From Brachypterus glaber (taxonomy: Eukaryota > Arthropoda > Insecta > Coleoptera > Kateretidae): a stretch of DNA of 64,000 bases. The stretch is taken from contig OY294045.1 in NCBI GenBank assembly GCA_958510825.1, positions 9,165,916 through 9,229,915 on the forward strand. Reading direction: 5' to 3'. The translations under genes and the position numbers were made by a program. The notes below the pieces were generated by a model. It was given only the letters and a program-made list of their open reading frames with translations. It was not told the origin of the DNA and made no database searches. Below, piece by piece: positions 22,461 to 33,897 of this stretch; position 1 is the stretch's first letter, and every line of letters begins with the position of its first letter.

Positions 22461-22993
22461 GCACTTTCCAGGAAAACACTACCAACATCTGTTAAATTTT
22501 TTATACACTACGATTTATGCATAATTATGCTATTTATGCGCTCTGTGGTGTAAAACGGGCCGCGTCCCTTACTATCTTGCATAGCTGGACGGAGTATAGT
22601 AGGAGTAAATTTTATAAACAATTGATTTCTGTCACTTTAGATGTTTCAGTTCTTTGTGCAATTTTTACTAATTAATCCCAAGAATATAGCTTTAAATAAC
22701 TTTTTGTTTGTTAAATATAATTAATTACAATTATTACCAATAATAACAATCAATAATTAGTTAAATATTATGAAAAAATTAAAAAAAAAAAACTAAATAT
22801 TTTAAACGTCAGTATTTATTTGAGCAAGTGTCATTGATCAAGGCTACTTGATTTTTATAAAATTTCAAGAAATATAATTACTATTAACAAAATCAGAGAC
22901 ACTGGCCATAAAAGTTATAAACTGAAAGAACTATATTCACTGAAAAAACTACAGATAATTTTTATCGTATTAAATACTGTACGATTTTGTATA
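22461..22993. other. No gene seen
   Basis: AT-rich sequence between two MITEs. Confidence 0.4.
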
Positions 22994-23705
22994 CAGAGCT
23001 GCCAAAAGTCACCCCCCTTCCTCTTAACTTTTGAGCGAGTTGTGATACCGACTTTAAATTTAGAACTCTTAAATAAGACAACTTAAACTATCTTTTAGAA
23101 TATATTTGATACTGTTAGCTCTTAAAATGTGGGCAGGGGGCATGGGGGGACATTTTTTTAAATGGGTAGGGAGGTTATCTGAACATCAAGCTTGTGAAAT
23201 TCTTCATTTAACTATATATTTTTTAATTTTTTTGAACATTTTTTTTTTTGGTTTACAATGGGGTTGAAAATGGGTATTTTTATCAAAATTTCTTTAAAAA
23301 AATCAATTTTTTTTTTAAATTACTAATTTCATGATGAAAAAACGTAAATTATACGTTTAAACTAATTTTAATTGACATAAATAAAAATTTACAGAAAAAA
23401 AACGTAAAAAATCGCATTTTTAGCACAAAATATTGAAAAATCAAAACTCTAAAAAAAATTTAAAAAAATTAAAAATATAGATTCAAATAGAGAATTTTAT
23501 TTGCTTTAAAATGATGTATCACACGACCCACCTTTCCATTAAAAAAATATCCCCCCATGCCCCCTGCCCACATTTTAAGAGCTGAAAGTATCAAATATAT
23601 GCAAAAGATAGTTTAAGTTGTCTTATTTAGGAGTTCTAAATTTTAAGTTGATATCTCAACTCGTTCAAAAGTTAAGAGGGGGGGGGTGACTTTTGGACCG
23701 CTCTG
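22994..23705. mobile_element. Mariner-type MITE, second copy, 712 bp
   Basis: Same family as 12311-13035, with ends CAGAGCTGCCAAAAGTCACC and GGTGACTTTTGGACCGCTCTG. TA precedes it. The 3' flank reads AATA, so one target TA may have mutated. The arms are long inverted copies, with no transposase. Confidence 0.75.
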
Positions 23706-26700
23706 AATATAAGTTTTTTCATTTTATTTATCAAATAAACATCAAATAAAGTTGATTGTGTAAACCCGTAAAAGCAAACCCGCGTATTATAAAGCAGCAT
23801 AGACTGGAAGACTTCTGTGCTATAATTTGATTTGTTTCTTTAACAAAGGAAAATTGTCAATTGGATTATCCCAACTCTCTCTCAACTTTCCTAGCGTAAA
23901 TAAGTCTAATATTTGGATTTATTATTTTTTAAATTATTACACTAGTTTACCAGAGTTTTGCGTTCTAGTTTTTTATCAACACTTTCTTAAGTTGGTAGCC
24001 GTTACCTGCAGTCAGTCGAAAAAAAAAATAGATGGAGATTAAAGCATTAAAAAAAAAACAAGAAATTTCACTTCATGTCGTGAAAAATATCAGAACACAA
24101 GTCTATGCTAAATTACAAATAAAAAAAAACTAAATTAGGCTCCGCCCCACTTCATTTAAAAATGGTAAAAAAATAAAAATATTTTTTTTATAATGCAAGA
24201 TTTAGTTAATTAGCCCTTTATAGGGTAGATTACTAAGACTGAATATTAAACATTTTTTTTAGATAAGCTTATTTATTGTTATTTTATAAAGGTAACCCTG
24301 GCAAAATTATATTAAAAGTCATTTTTTATATATTTTTTTCATCAGTTGATATATCGACCAGTATCCCTTAAGGCAACCGCTAATGCCTTACTTCCTGCTT
24401 TTTAGAAACTAATTCTGCAAACAAACACACAAAAACAGTTTTTCTTTGATAAGGCACAAAAAAAACCCGTGCTTTTGTGGCATATGTACTTATCGGATAC
24501 TGGTTAAAAATTCAACCGGTTACCGATTTTCGTGAGCGCCCGGTCGCCCGCAGGTGCTCGTCGTTTTTCAGTCCGATAGTCGTCTGCACAATAAAGCTAT
24601 AGGCATTTAGCCGAATATTAGACCTGTGAAAAGCTGTGTCTGTTTAATACAAGTGTTTTTTTCGTTTTGGTTGAAACAACGACCAGTAACCTATAAAGGG
24701 TTTGGTACAGAATATTGTGCAAAATGCAAAAATTTAAGTCTTTGCCAAATTTTAACTCTAAATAACGAAATTTGGTATGCACCTAAGTACTTTTTTTGAA
24801 GAAAAAATAATAAAAAAAATAATTGTAGTAGTAGTAGTAGTAAAAACAAGACTATGTGCCAAATTTAAGCTCAAAACAATAAATTTAGCCCCTACTTTAT
24901 TTAAAAATTGAAAAAAATATTAATTTTCAATTTTCAAATGAAGTAGGTACCTAGGTGCATGCCAAATTTTGTGTTTTTTTAAAATACGTTAATGGAGCTA
25001 AACGTTCTTAATATTAAACATACTAAAACATGGTGTTGGATTCAACTAATCAAAATCACGTTAAAAAGTTTTACACAAAGAACTTTTACCTCAAGAAGAA
25101 ACATGATGAAATCTACCGTATTCTTTGTTTGAAGCGTGAACCAACTACGGTGAGGGGCTGGTGGGGAGTGACTATTGTTTACACTTAGTACGCGTAAAGA
25201 GAGAGAAAGTGTAAACTCACAGTCTAATGTCGTAAAATGACTGTGTTGCCGATTGGAAACATATACTTTGGACATTTAATTGTAAATTTTAGGAAACATT
25301 AGTTCTGTATGAGTTTTATATGAACTAGTAGTTTAATTTTAATAGATTTAAATATACTATATTATTAAACATAATTATAGTATACACAATAAAGTTTTTT
25401 ACATTTTTAATTTAGGTATAATGATTTGAATTCATGATAAGGTGCAAACTACGCAACATCGCTACTAGGTAGCCTGAAAGTCCGACTAGCGACATCTACA
25501 TTTTACACCACAAAGCTGTATCGCGTTTCTGTTAGTAAATAAACAAACAAAAAGATGACACCTTCATAAACATTGGTCTGAAATTACTTCCTGAGGTAAA
25601 AGTTCTTTGGTTTACAATGAAAAAAAAAGAAAAAAGTTTTAATGAACATGTGACATGTCTCTAAATCGAGATTTAAATACATATTGAAATGCCTTTCAAC
25701 GAATACATGTACATATCGCACCCTTGCTTTAAAAGTGAGAAAACTTTTGTCAGTTTTGAAGCAAGGGTCCGATATATAATATTATAATATGAAGTATTTG
25801 TGATACTTGAATTATATACTTGTTGCAAGTATAAAAATACTTAATATAAATAAATTTAACCAATTTTAAAACATTCAAAAATTTATGTTAAGTTCAACAG
25901 GTATACTTGCTTCTAAGAAACTATTATAAATATGTTTAAATAAATATTTGAAATACTCGATATAAATATATACTAGCTATCTTTTTATTAGGTAAATATT
26001 TAAATCCAGCACTTTTACTTAGTTTAAGTATTAACCGCTTGGTCTAAGTAATTTACCTTAATCAAGCAAAATATTTAATTTAAGTACTTTTTTGTGTGTA
26101 GCATTAAAAAAAATCGCTTTAATTTTTTAGAGAAATCATTCTGTGATCAAAAATTTTATTCAAGAGATAAAATTTGTAAAATAATGTTATCATTATAAAG
26201 TTAATTTTTACATCGGCACTTAGTGCTACTAAGAGTGCCGATGTATTGAAATCTTCGCCGAAAAGTCAAAATCTTTGACCACGTTTTTTTACATTTCTCG
26301 ACGTTTTAGACTATTTTAAGTCGAAATCAGTAAAAATTTTTGCGTCCGTCTGTCTGTCTAAGTGCAAACTCTCTATCTCCATTTCTACATGAGATATCAA
26401 CTTGCGGTTTTTTGCATATTGTTTCTTATCGTATTTCGAAGAGCTGATTAGATTTTGGGAGTAAACGATTTGGGGTAAGGGGGTAAAAATAGGGTAAAAC
26501 TCCTATTTTTAGCGTTTTTTGTTTATAATTAAGGCAATTATTATTGTATTTGGTTAATTTAGCACTTATATAAAAGATAATTTTAAATTGGTCAAAAAAT
26601 ATTATAAAAAACGTTTTCCTAAAACACATATAATTTTTTGAAACCGGCTTATAAATATGTGAGATATGCTACAAAAACCTTTTACTGCTTTAATATCTCG

Positions 26701-27099
26701 AAAACTAAGCCGGTTTCAAAAAATTATATTTAAATAAAAGCTCTTTTTAAGCCCTATAAAAAATGTTATATACAGTTTTTTGCTAGAATATAATGTTTTA
26801 AAAATACAGAGTTTAAAATCAAACAAAACACCTAGTTTGAAATTTGCAAACTAGATGGCTCTAGTGTACAAATTTTAAGCTTCCATTCATTTATTTTTAA
26901 AATCAATCAAAAATTGTAATTACTAAGTTCAACTTGCATCCAAGTAAAAACATATTTTATTATTAATTTTAATTATATATTAAGTGTACACGAAAAGCTA
27001 AAGTTTAATATAAATGTTATACAAGTTAGTTTGTACAGTGAGGAGTAGTAGTAAAATTGTAATTATGTTATGCTACCCTGTTCCAATGGCATGTTATTA
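23706..27099. other. Long AT-rich stretch, no gene seen; a few hairpins
   Basis: I see no coding region. Notable small items are a GTA microsatellite near 24826-24842, a GC-rich patch at about 24520-24600, a hairpin CATCGGCACT/AGTGCCGATG at 26213-26244, and a longer inverted pair built on TTTTTTGAAACCGGCTTA and TAAGCCGGTTTCAAAAAA at about 26633-26728. These look like pieces of MITEs. Confidence 0.4.
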
Positions 27100-27107
27100 G
27101 TTTTCCC

Positions 27108-27945
27108 GGTTTCGGTGAACTTACCGGACACAAAAAATAGGACTAGTTTTACACTAATTTTTCACTTTGGTACTAAAATTAACAATTATAAATAAAATTA
27201 GATGCGGAAAACGTTGTTTTATTACTAAAAAATAAGTTACAAGGGGAAAAATCGTAAATAATAATTAATTTTATGAACCGCCATAATATTGCTGACATGT
27301 CACGTGTGTACAGAGATGCGGCGTTGTCAGATTTTAATTTTGATTTCAAGTGTTTTCTTGTATTATTCGGAATGATTTCTTGTGTGAAAAATTAATAATA
27401 TTTTTGCACTGATTTTTGGTTTTATTACTAAAACTTACTGTTTTGAATATAATTAGGTGCGGAAAATTCAGTTTTTTGTTTTGTTAGAATTTTTATAACA
27501 ATTTAATTGACGTTGGTTTACATTAACTTTGGTTTACGTTAACAATGGTTTGGTTTGGTAGTTTGCTGGTTTGGTGTTTTTTTTTTAATGGGAGAAGTTG
27601 GTTTACGTTAAAGTTGGTTTACGTTGGTTTTGTGTTGTTTGATGTTTTTTTTTTAATGGAGGAAGTACCTTTACGTTAACGTTACATTTTTTGTTAAAAT
27701 TTGTACTATTATTTCAAAAAAAAAAACGCTGTTTATTAGTTAACTGAAAATTATACCAACTTAAATTGAAATGTGGTTAAAATCCCTAACTATGTCTTGA
27801 AAATGCACTTTTTTAAAATTAATTTCTCGCTAATTTGTGAGTAATCCGCAAATTTTTTTTTGCAAAAATACTATTTAAGGTAAGTACTTTTTATTGGTTT
27901 AAAAAAAAAATAAGAATTCGTGTGGCCGGTAAGTTCACCGGCCCC
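27108..27945. mobile_element. hAT-like element, 838 bp, GGCCGGTGAACTTACCGG ends
   Basis: The left end is GGTTTCGGTGAACTTACCGG. The right end is CCGGTAAGTTCACCGGCCCC. Both are flanked by the same 8 bases, GTTTTCCC (27100-27107 and 27946-27953). An 8-bp target duplication is the hAT signature. The inside has repeats of GGTTTACGTTAA and GGTAGTTTGCTGGTTTGGTG. No transposase is seen. Related sequence lies at 36800-37065 and 56010-56990. Confidence 0.75.
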
Positions 27946-28494
27946 GTTTTCCCAATGGTGCCGATGTTTTGACAGGGTGCTTGCAACGTTTCATCTAGTC
28001 CTTTATTAGAATAACGAATTTTCACGATTTGTGAAAATGAAAAGTTAATTTAAATTACAGCCTTGGAACCTTGAATTGTGGTAAACTGTTTAGATTCCAA
28101 CTTTTACTCATTAAATATCTAGGTGGATACAAAATATTTTTAGAAAACTATGTCACACTCACAAAAATTAATATATCAAGGCAAATAAATTTAAAGCCCC
28201 CGTATGCACAATGATTTGTAACACTCGTAAAATATTGGATTATTTTTGATACCTTTTCTGTGAAACTCAACTACCTCAAATTTTTAGTTTCCTTTCCGAC
28301 GATCCGTTGGCTTTTTTACCTTTGTCTTTGACATGCTACACCTACTTTGATCTTATAACATGTGTTAAATTTATGATTCAGAATCAAATCTGCTGCCAAA
28401 CACAACGTATTTAAAATTTTAGTATTATTAATTTGAGCCATTTCGCCTCAATGATTATTTATATTGATAACTGTATTAGCGAATGATCTTTATC
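27946..28494. other. No gene seen
   Basis: AT-rich sequence between two 8-bp-target elements. Confidence 0.4.
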
Positions 28495-29042
28495 GGCAGA
28501 CTAACATCTCTACTCTAAATTTCTCTACTCCCTAACATCCCTACTCCATAACATCCCTACTCCACAACAACTCTACTCCGTAACATCTCTACTCCATAAC
28601 ATCTCTACTCCGTAACAACTCTACTCCACACTATAGACACTCGATTAGCCACTTGTCTTTACTTAAAAGAATATTTGTCATGCTAAGTCACTGTCAAAAA
28701 TGAATTCAGTTTATTAATTACTTACATATTAGTGCATGTTAAGAGTACGCGGTCATTGTTGCTTTTAGAATAATTCATTTATGATTGTTCTAGATTTATA
28801 TTTAAAGATAAACGTTTTCTAGGAAAAAAATAAAATAATCTAGAAGAAGATTCTTTGTTCTTTGAACTGCTTATTTATTATTAAGTGGCTAATAAAGTGC
28901 ATATAGTGTGGAGTAGAGTTGTTACGGAGTAGAGATGTTATGGAGTAGAGATGTTACGGAGTAGAGTTGTTGTGGAGTAGGAATGTTATGGAGTAGGGAT
29001 GTTAGGGAGTAGAGAAATTTAGAGTAGAGATGTTAGTCTGCC
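28495..29042. mobile_element. Foldback element with minisatellite arms, copy 1 (548 bp)
   Basis: The ends are GGCAGACTAACATCTCTACT and its inverse. TCTTTATC flanks both sides (28487-28494, 29043-29050), an 8-bp target duplication. Each arm is about eight units of a 16-bp repeat like GGAGTAGAGATGTTAC, in opposite orientation in the two arms. The arms surround a unique core of about 280 bp. No protein is encoded. The target length points to hAT-type mobilisation. Confidence 0.85.
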
Positions 29043-29050
29043 TCTTTATC

Positions 29051-29689
29051 TAATATTTGGACACCAATACTTAATGATGAAGTATTACGCGGTTACTTAA
29101 GTTTGCCCAATTTTCAATAAAAAAGTTTTTACCAAATTAACTTCTCTACACGTTTTCAATAAAAACGCTTTTTTCAAATTAATTTCTCTATACTTTTTTA
29201 TTGTTACGGGTGTCTTTATTTCAATTACCTCGAAATGACAAATTTTGACATTTGTCATAATTTGATTGATAAAACCAAATATTGCACAAATTTTTTCAAA
29301 AACATCATTTTCTTTGAAAACGGGATCAGATTAGATCCCGAAACGTTAGAAGTTAACTTTTATTCAGTTTTTCGTTCTTTTTTAATTATTTTAACGATCT
29401 ATCAAGAATTTTATTAAAAATTCTTTATTTAGGCAAAATTTTTAAACTTTGGTAAGGTATTGACTAAAATTATTTTTTTGGTAAAGAAGATATAGCAGAT
29501 AAGTATTATTTTAAACGCAATACCTTACCAGCGCATCTAGAAATAGTTGCGCCTGATAAGAACATTTAATTTTATTTTCAGGGGTAATATCATAAGTGAT
29601 ACTAGGTTAGGTATCGGTGGTTTTTTACATAAATTTTACGAATATTAATCCCAATGACGAAAATGCAACGAATGCTTTACTACAAACGG
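29051..29689. other. No gene seen apart from the hammerhead-like relic
   Basis: AT-rich. Two near copies of AAAAxxxTTTTxCAAATTAAxTTCTCTA occur at 29120-29190. Confidence 0.35.
29314..29349 (+). ncRNA. Degenerate hammerhead-like motif
   Basis: TTGAAAA (29314-29320), one extra C, stem GGGATC/GATCCC (29322-29327, 29334-29339), then GAAACGTTAGAAG. The core variant equals the PLE one at 14037, and the 3' side equals that at 16103. No stem III or cleavage site can be placed. It is likely a PLE-terminus relic. Confidence 0.4.
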
Positions 29690-29880
29690 ACAGACGGACG
29701 GACAGACGGACAGACGGACGGACGGACAGACAGACGGACAGACGGACGGATAGACGGATGGACAGACGGACGGACAGACGGACGGACAGACGGACGAAAA
29801 GACAGACGGACAGACGGACGGACAGACGGATGTACAGACGGGCGGACAGACGGACGGGCAGACGGACAGACGGACGGACA
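29690..29880. repeat. GACGGACA satellite
   Basis: About 190 bases of imperfect tandem GACGGACA/GACAGACG octamers. It leaves long open frames on both strands (RTDGRTDG-type and SVCPSVCP-type) that are purely a by-product of the repeat. Confidence 0.95.
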
Positions 29881-30070
29881 TTTAAAATAAAGTGGCCTAT
29901 TTTTTCATGAAATCCAAGTCGATTTTTGAATTTTTTTGAAAATTAGAAACTACCGTATAATATTATAGCGCAGGCGCTGTGGTTAATATAATAATCAACA
30001 ATAATCCTTTTGTCGTTTTTCTTTTTACTATTTTCCTTATCCTTTCAAATCGATTGTTGATATGTTTATG

Positions 30071-30351
30071 GGAGGATTGGTGTAGTGGTCTACCGCATCT
30101 CCAAATGACAAGTCTACTAGTCAATAGCGTGAGTTCGATTCTCACTGGCGCTGATTTGCCTTTTTCAGTTAATTAATAATTGAAATTTAGCGAAGGCGTA
30201 ATTGATGCGGATACTCCCTATAAAAACTGGTTCGAAAGTCAGTATAAGCCGGTGGTTTTCTCTACTACTAGCCCACACAAGTCCTGGACTTAGGGAATGC
30301 TTAATTAAGTAGAATAGAACGAGGTTAAACAAACATGTAATGTAATGTAAT
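30071..30351 (+). mobile_element. tRNA-derived SINE family 1, full copy
   Basis: The head GGAGGATTGGTGTAGTGGTC and the B box GAGTTCGATTCTCACTGG are followed by the shared body (CTTTTTCAGTTAATTAATA; CTACTACTAGCCCACACAAG) and a tail of TGTAA repeats. The head differs from that at 16608, so two tRNA-head subtypes share one body. Confidence 0.8.
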
Positions 30352-30609
30352 ATCCTTAAAAACTATCTATATCTGGTCTAGAAGTTAGGCTGCACAATTG
30401 CACCACTGGTGTATAAAAACAAAAGGACTAACGTATTTTATTTTTCTCTCAATTTAGACTCAAGGATTCTAAATGCGCAAGGGAAATTAAGCAAAGAAAA
30501 ATAGCGTTTAATTCAAAGAAAAATTGACTGTGCTTATCAAACACAACCAACAGAAAAATACTCTTAAAATCCTGCCTATAAACAAAAAAGGATGTAGAAT
30601 GTAGAAATT
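30352..30609. other. No gene seen
   Basis: Short stretch between a SINE and an RNase H remnant. Confidence 0.35.
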
Positions 30610-31166
30610 TTAGGACAATGCTAGAATTGTCCAGGAATCGGTTAAGATGAAGGGCTGCCCCAAATTAGTTAAGCTACTAATAACTTGATTGATTGATTCA
30701 TTGATTGATAAAGAGAAACAAGATGAGGATTCGTACCTCAAACACACCCACCCTAAAGTTACTTTATTGTGATTGACAAAGGTTATCAGGTTGTTTGTAC
30801 AGTCCCAAACCTGTTTAGATTTGGTTTCAAAGATAGATATGGCTTCGATTGCCGATTGACTGTCACATAATATGAGGATTTTCCTATTAATATGGTTACT
30901 CCTCAAGTTCTCCTGAACACACCTATTAATAGCGAATACTTCTGCTTAAAATACAGTAGCATGCCTCCTAAGAGAAAGGGATCTGTCCCACTTGACAGTT
31001 GCCCCGTTATTCCAGCACCCGTTCCACTGTTCATCTTAGAGCCATCCGTGTCCCAGACTAGGCCCTGGGTTCGACAGTGTTGTTTAACATCCTCTTCATT
31101 CCAGTTGAGCTGGATGTTAAAAGGAATGTCGAAGTTAAATGCTACCAGCATTGAATCGCTGCTCAC
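30610..31166 (-). pseudogene. RNase H domain of a non-LTR retrotransposon, broken
   Basis: Two - strand frames make up one domain. The upstream frame (30903-31166) carries FNIQLNWNEEDVK, then VWDTDGSKMNSGTGAGI, which is the RNase H TDGS motif with the first catalytic Asp. The downstream frame (30610-30906) carries ILILCDSQSAIEAI, with the DSQSAI catalytic block, then VWDCTNNLITF and KVTLGWV. The join near 30903 is frameshifted. After LGWV the sequence no longer looks like RNase H. Such a domain after the reverse transcriptase is known in R1-, I- and some Jockey-group elements. No reverse transcriptase is present, and the 5' side is interrupted by the foldback at 31176-31844. Confidence 0.7.
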
Positions 31167-31175
31167 CTCTCACGT

Positions 31176-31844
31176 TTCACCTGGGCGATTTTAAATAAAA
31201 ATTTCTTGGACCCCTACATTTTTTGGACTAAAACATACCTGATGACATAAGAAATCAATTTCCATTTGAAAGAAAATCGTAAAAGATACACTTTTTTAGA
31301 AAGATAAAAAAACGTTTTTTTGAGTAATAGGGTGTGTCTAAAAATTCCGATTTGCGAAATCGAAAACGCTCTCTGGCTCAAAAGTTGCTCCTTAGTAAAA
31401 AACTTTAGGCACTCAAAAATGAGCCAAATCGATTAATGTTTAGAGGTAGCTCAAAGCACTCAAACTTTGAAAAATATCGGTACCGGTTTTTCGGATAAAA
31501 AGTGGATAAAATTAAGGAAATTTTGGAGGGTTTCTTTGGTAAAACAGGTACCAAGTTTGAGTGCTTTGAGCTACCTCTAAACATTTATCGATTTGGCTCA
31601 TTTTTGAGTGGCCACTGTTTTTTACTAAGGAGCAACTTTTAAGCCAGAGAGCGTTTTTGATTTTGAAAATCGCGATTTTTTGACACACCTTATTACTCAA
31701 AAAAATGTTTTTTTATCTGTCTAAAAAAGTGTATCTTTTACGATTTTCTTTCAAATGGGAATTGATTTCTTATATAATCAGTTATGTTTTAGTCCAAAAA
31801 ATGTAGGGGTCCACGAAATTTTTATTTAAAATCGCCCAGGTGAA
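31176..31844. mobile_element. Foldback MITE, 669 bp, inserted in the retrotransposon remnant
   Basis: The ends TTCACCTGGGCGATTTTAAA and TTTAAAATCGCCCAGGTGAA are inverted. The inverted similarity continues through nearly the whole element to a centre near 31510 (for example GAGTGCTTTGAGCTACCTCT). Both flanks on the - strand look like parts of one retrotransposon. No target duplication could be fixed. Confidence 0.8.
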
Positions 31845-32344
31845 CCGTGCTCTAGCAATGAGTTTGCGACAACATTCGTAACACATTAACTTCTGGCGGC
31901 ATGCTTCTAGACGTTCTGATAACAGAGAAAATATTACTTGGCACCACACACCATTTCTGTTTGTTTTCAGACGTGACAGTTAACGTGATAGTAATTTTTA
32001 ACTGTCTCCTTGTTGTCCTTGCTTAAATGACGGTGTTTCCCAAAATTCCCCATCCACTACGGGTTGAGGGACGCCACACCAAGTGCAGCATACGCCGAAA
32101 TACGAAATAGATATAAATAACAACTCACTAATAAAGGTATTCCTTCGTATTTAATAGTATACTCTTTAAGTTGAACAGTATAATGCAGTTTCGTCTAAAC
32201 TCCTCCGATATTCTTATTAAATTATTTTTTGAAGTGTAAATTCGGCAAAAGTAATTTTTAAAGTGTTGAGGGGTCAAATAGAAGTTAAAAAGTTTGACTC
32301 TGACTTTTTTGGTATTTAGTTAAGATGAAAATCCTAAAACCAGT
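31845..32344 (-). other. Probable upstream remnant of the RNase H retrotransposon
   Basis: On the - strand, 31855-31920 reads LSERLEACRQKL, then CYECCRKLIARAR in one frame, directly before the foldback. It may continue into the RNase H frame. Beyond about 31990 I recognise nothing. Confidence 0.35.
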
Positions 32345-32600
32345 TTTATTTTTAATTAGCGTATGGCATTTTTGCCGGGGCAGTTCCGGCGCCTGTTGCA
32401 TCTTTAACCTTGTTTTTAGGTAGTTAGTATCAATGCCTACTAACTCAGGGGGACCGACGGCTTTATGTGCCCTCCGAAGCACATGGTTACGGTGGAATTT
32501 TTATTTGAAAATATTTGTTCTCTGGCCGAGGATCGAACCTCGAACCTGTTGTTTAGAAAACCAGAGTCTTCTCGACTGAGCTACCACCGCACTATGGGCC
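32345..32600 (-). mobile_element. tRNA-derived SINE, third family
   Basis: On the - strand the head contains GGTGGTAGCTCAGTCGAGA and a B-box-like GGTTCGATCCTCGG. The body contains CATGTGCTTCGGAGGGCACA, then AAGCCGTCGGTCCCCCTGAG. That block is found in many insect tRNA-derived SINEs as I remember them. Only one copy is seen in this window. Confidence 0.6.
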
Positions 32601-32956
32601 AGGAGAGCTGCGTTTTTGGCTAAAAGTCGACAAATTTGAATTTCAAAAAAGTAATAGGGCAAACGAATAACGAATAGTTGGGGCAATTATTCTTAAAATT
32701 TTATTACATTATATAAGGGTTTTTTTTTCTACAAGGGTTTGGAAACTAGAAAAAAAACTACAGACGTGTCCGCATGATTTTTTCTAAATGTCGATGTTTT
32801 TATGCATTATTAATATTTTTTGTATATTTAAATTTTTACCCAAACAGTCTTGGTTGGTCCCCCTCTGGTGATGGGTCCTGGGCCGCCGGCCCAAAATTAA
32901 TACCGAAAATTATTTGCTTGTAGTTTTATTACATATTTCAAAATGAATCAGTTAAA

Positions 32957-33086
32957 GGCCTATCTACAGGCTCTTATCGGTCCTAACGTTATAAGCCAGC
33001 GCACAAGATACATGACGGCACATCAAGCCAATCACGGCATCGTATGCTATGTATTATGCTAGGTATGCGAGCCTCTGGATAGGTCT
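32957..33086. mobile_element. GGCCTATCCAGA-family MITE, copy C
   Basis: It starts GGCCTATCTACAGGCTCT after TTAAA, contains CATCAAGCCAATCACGGCAT, and ends GAGCCTCTGGATAGGTC before TTAA. Confidence 0.65.
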
Positions 33087-33160
33087 TAACATAATATGTG
33101 ATTATATTGAAAGTTCGTGAAAGAAAAAATAGCAGTTTATGGAAACTTTGTATATTATAC

Positions 33161-33695
33161 GGCAGACTAACATCTCTACTCTAAATTTCTCTACTCCCTA
33201 ACATCCCTACTCCATAACATCCCTACTCCACAACAACTTTACTTCGTAACATCTCTACTCCATAACAGCTCTACTCCGTAACAACTCTACTCCACACTAT
33301 ATGCACTTTATTAGCCACTTAATATTAAATGAGCAGTTCAAAGAACAAAGAATCTTCTTCTTCTAGATTCTTTTATTTTTTTCCTAGAAAACGTTTATCT
33401 TTAAATTTAAATCTAGAACAATCATAAATGAATTATTCTAAAAGCAACAATGACCGCGTACTCTTAACATGCACTAATATGTAAGTAATTAATAAACTGA
33501 ATTCATTTTTGACAGTGACTTAGCATGACAAATATTCTTTTGAGTTAAGACAAGTGACTAATCGAGTGTCTATAGTGTGGAGTAGAGTTGTTACGGAGTA
33601 GAGATGTTATGGAGTAGAGATGTTACGGAGTAGAGTTGTTGTGGAGTAGGGATGTTAGGGAGTAGAGAAATTTAGAGTAGAGATGTTAGTCTGCC
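33161..33695. mobile_element. Foldback element with minisatellite arms, copy 2 (535 bp)
   Basis: It has the same ends as 28495-29042 and a perfect 8-bp target duplication TATTATAC (33153-33160, 33696-33703). The unique core is in the opposite orientation to copy 1, so the element inserted the other way round. The right arm lacks one 16-bp unit (GGAGTAGGAATGTTAT) that copy 1 has. Confidence 0.85.
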
Positions 33696-33729
33696 TATTA
33701 TACAATCTTTTTTGGAAATATTAAAAATA

Positions 33730-33897
33730 TGATTAAAATTTATTGTTTTTTTCTTAGGGTTAGATGTAAGAATAGACTTACGTGCTCTGGGCAGTAGTCT
33801 GGGGTGTGTAAGAACTAAATCTCGCCCTGTATTTAAATATTGTACAAGTTTAATACTGTTATTTAATCAATAAAGTCCTTTATTATTATTATTATTA
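33730..33897 (+). mobile_element. 3' end of a non-LTR retrotransposon
   Basis: 3' UTR-like sequence (TTGTACAAGTTTAATACTGT) ends in CAATAAAGTCCTTTATTATT and a TTA repeat. A 3' tail of this form occurs on CR1/Jockey-group elements. No coding part remains. Confidence 0.5.

Noticed and set aside
26213..26244. Pre-microRNA-like hairpin CATCGGCACT/AGTGCCGATG
   Set aside because: The stem is only about 10 bp and lies in a repeat-like region; too short for a microRNA precursor.
28495..29042. CRISPR-like array of short repeats
   Set aside because: The 16-bp units are directly adjacent without spacers and reverse orientation at the centre; they are minisatellite arms of a eukaryotic foldback element.
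29645..29910. Long open frames on both strands over the GACGGACA repeat
   Set aside because: They arise from an octamer repeat lacking stop codons in several frames; the proteins are pure RTDG/SVCP repeats.
30892..31194. 100-codon + strand frame over the RNase H region
   Set aside because: It is the antisense shadow of the RNase H pseudogene; the - strand carries the TDGS and DSQSAI motifs.
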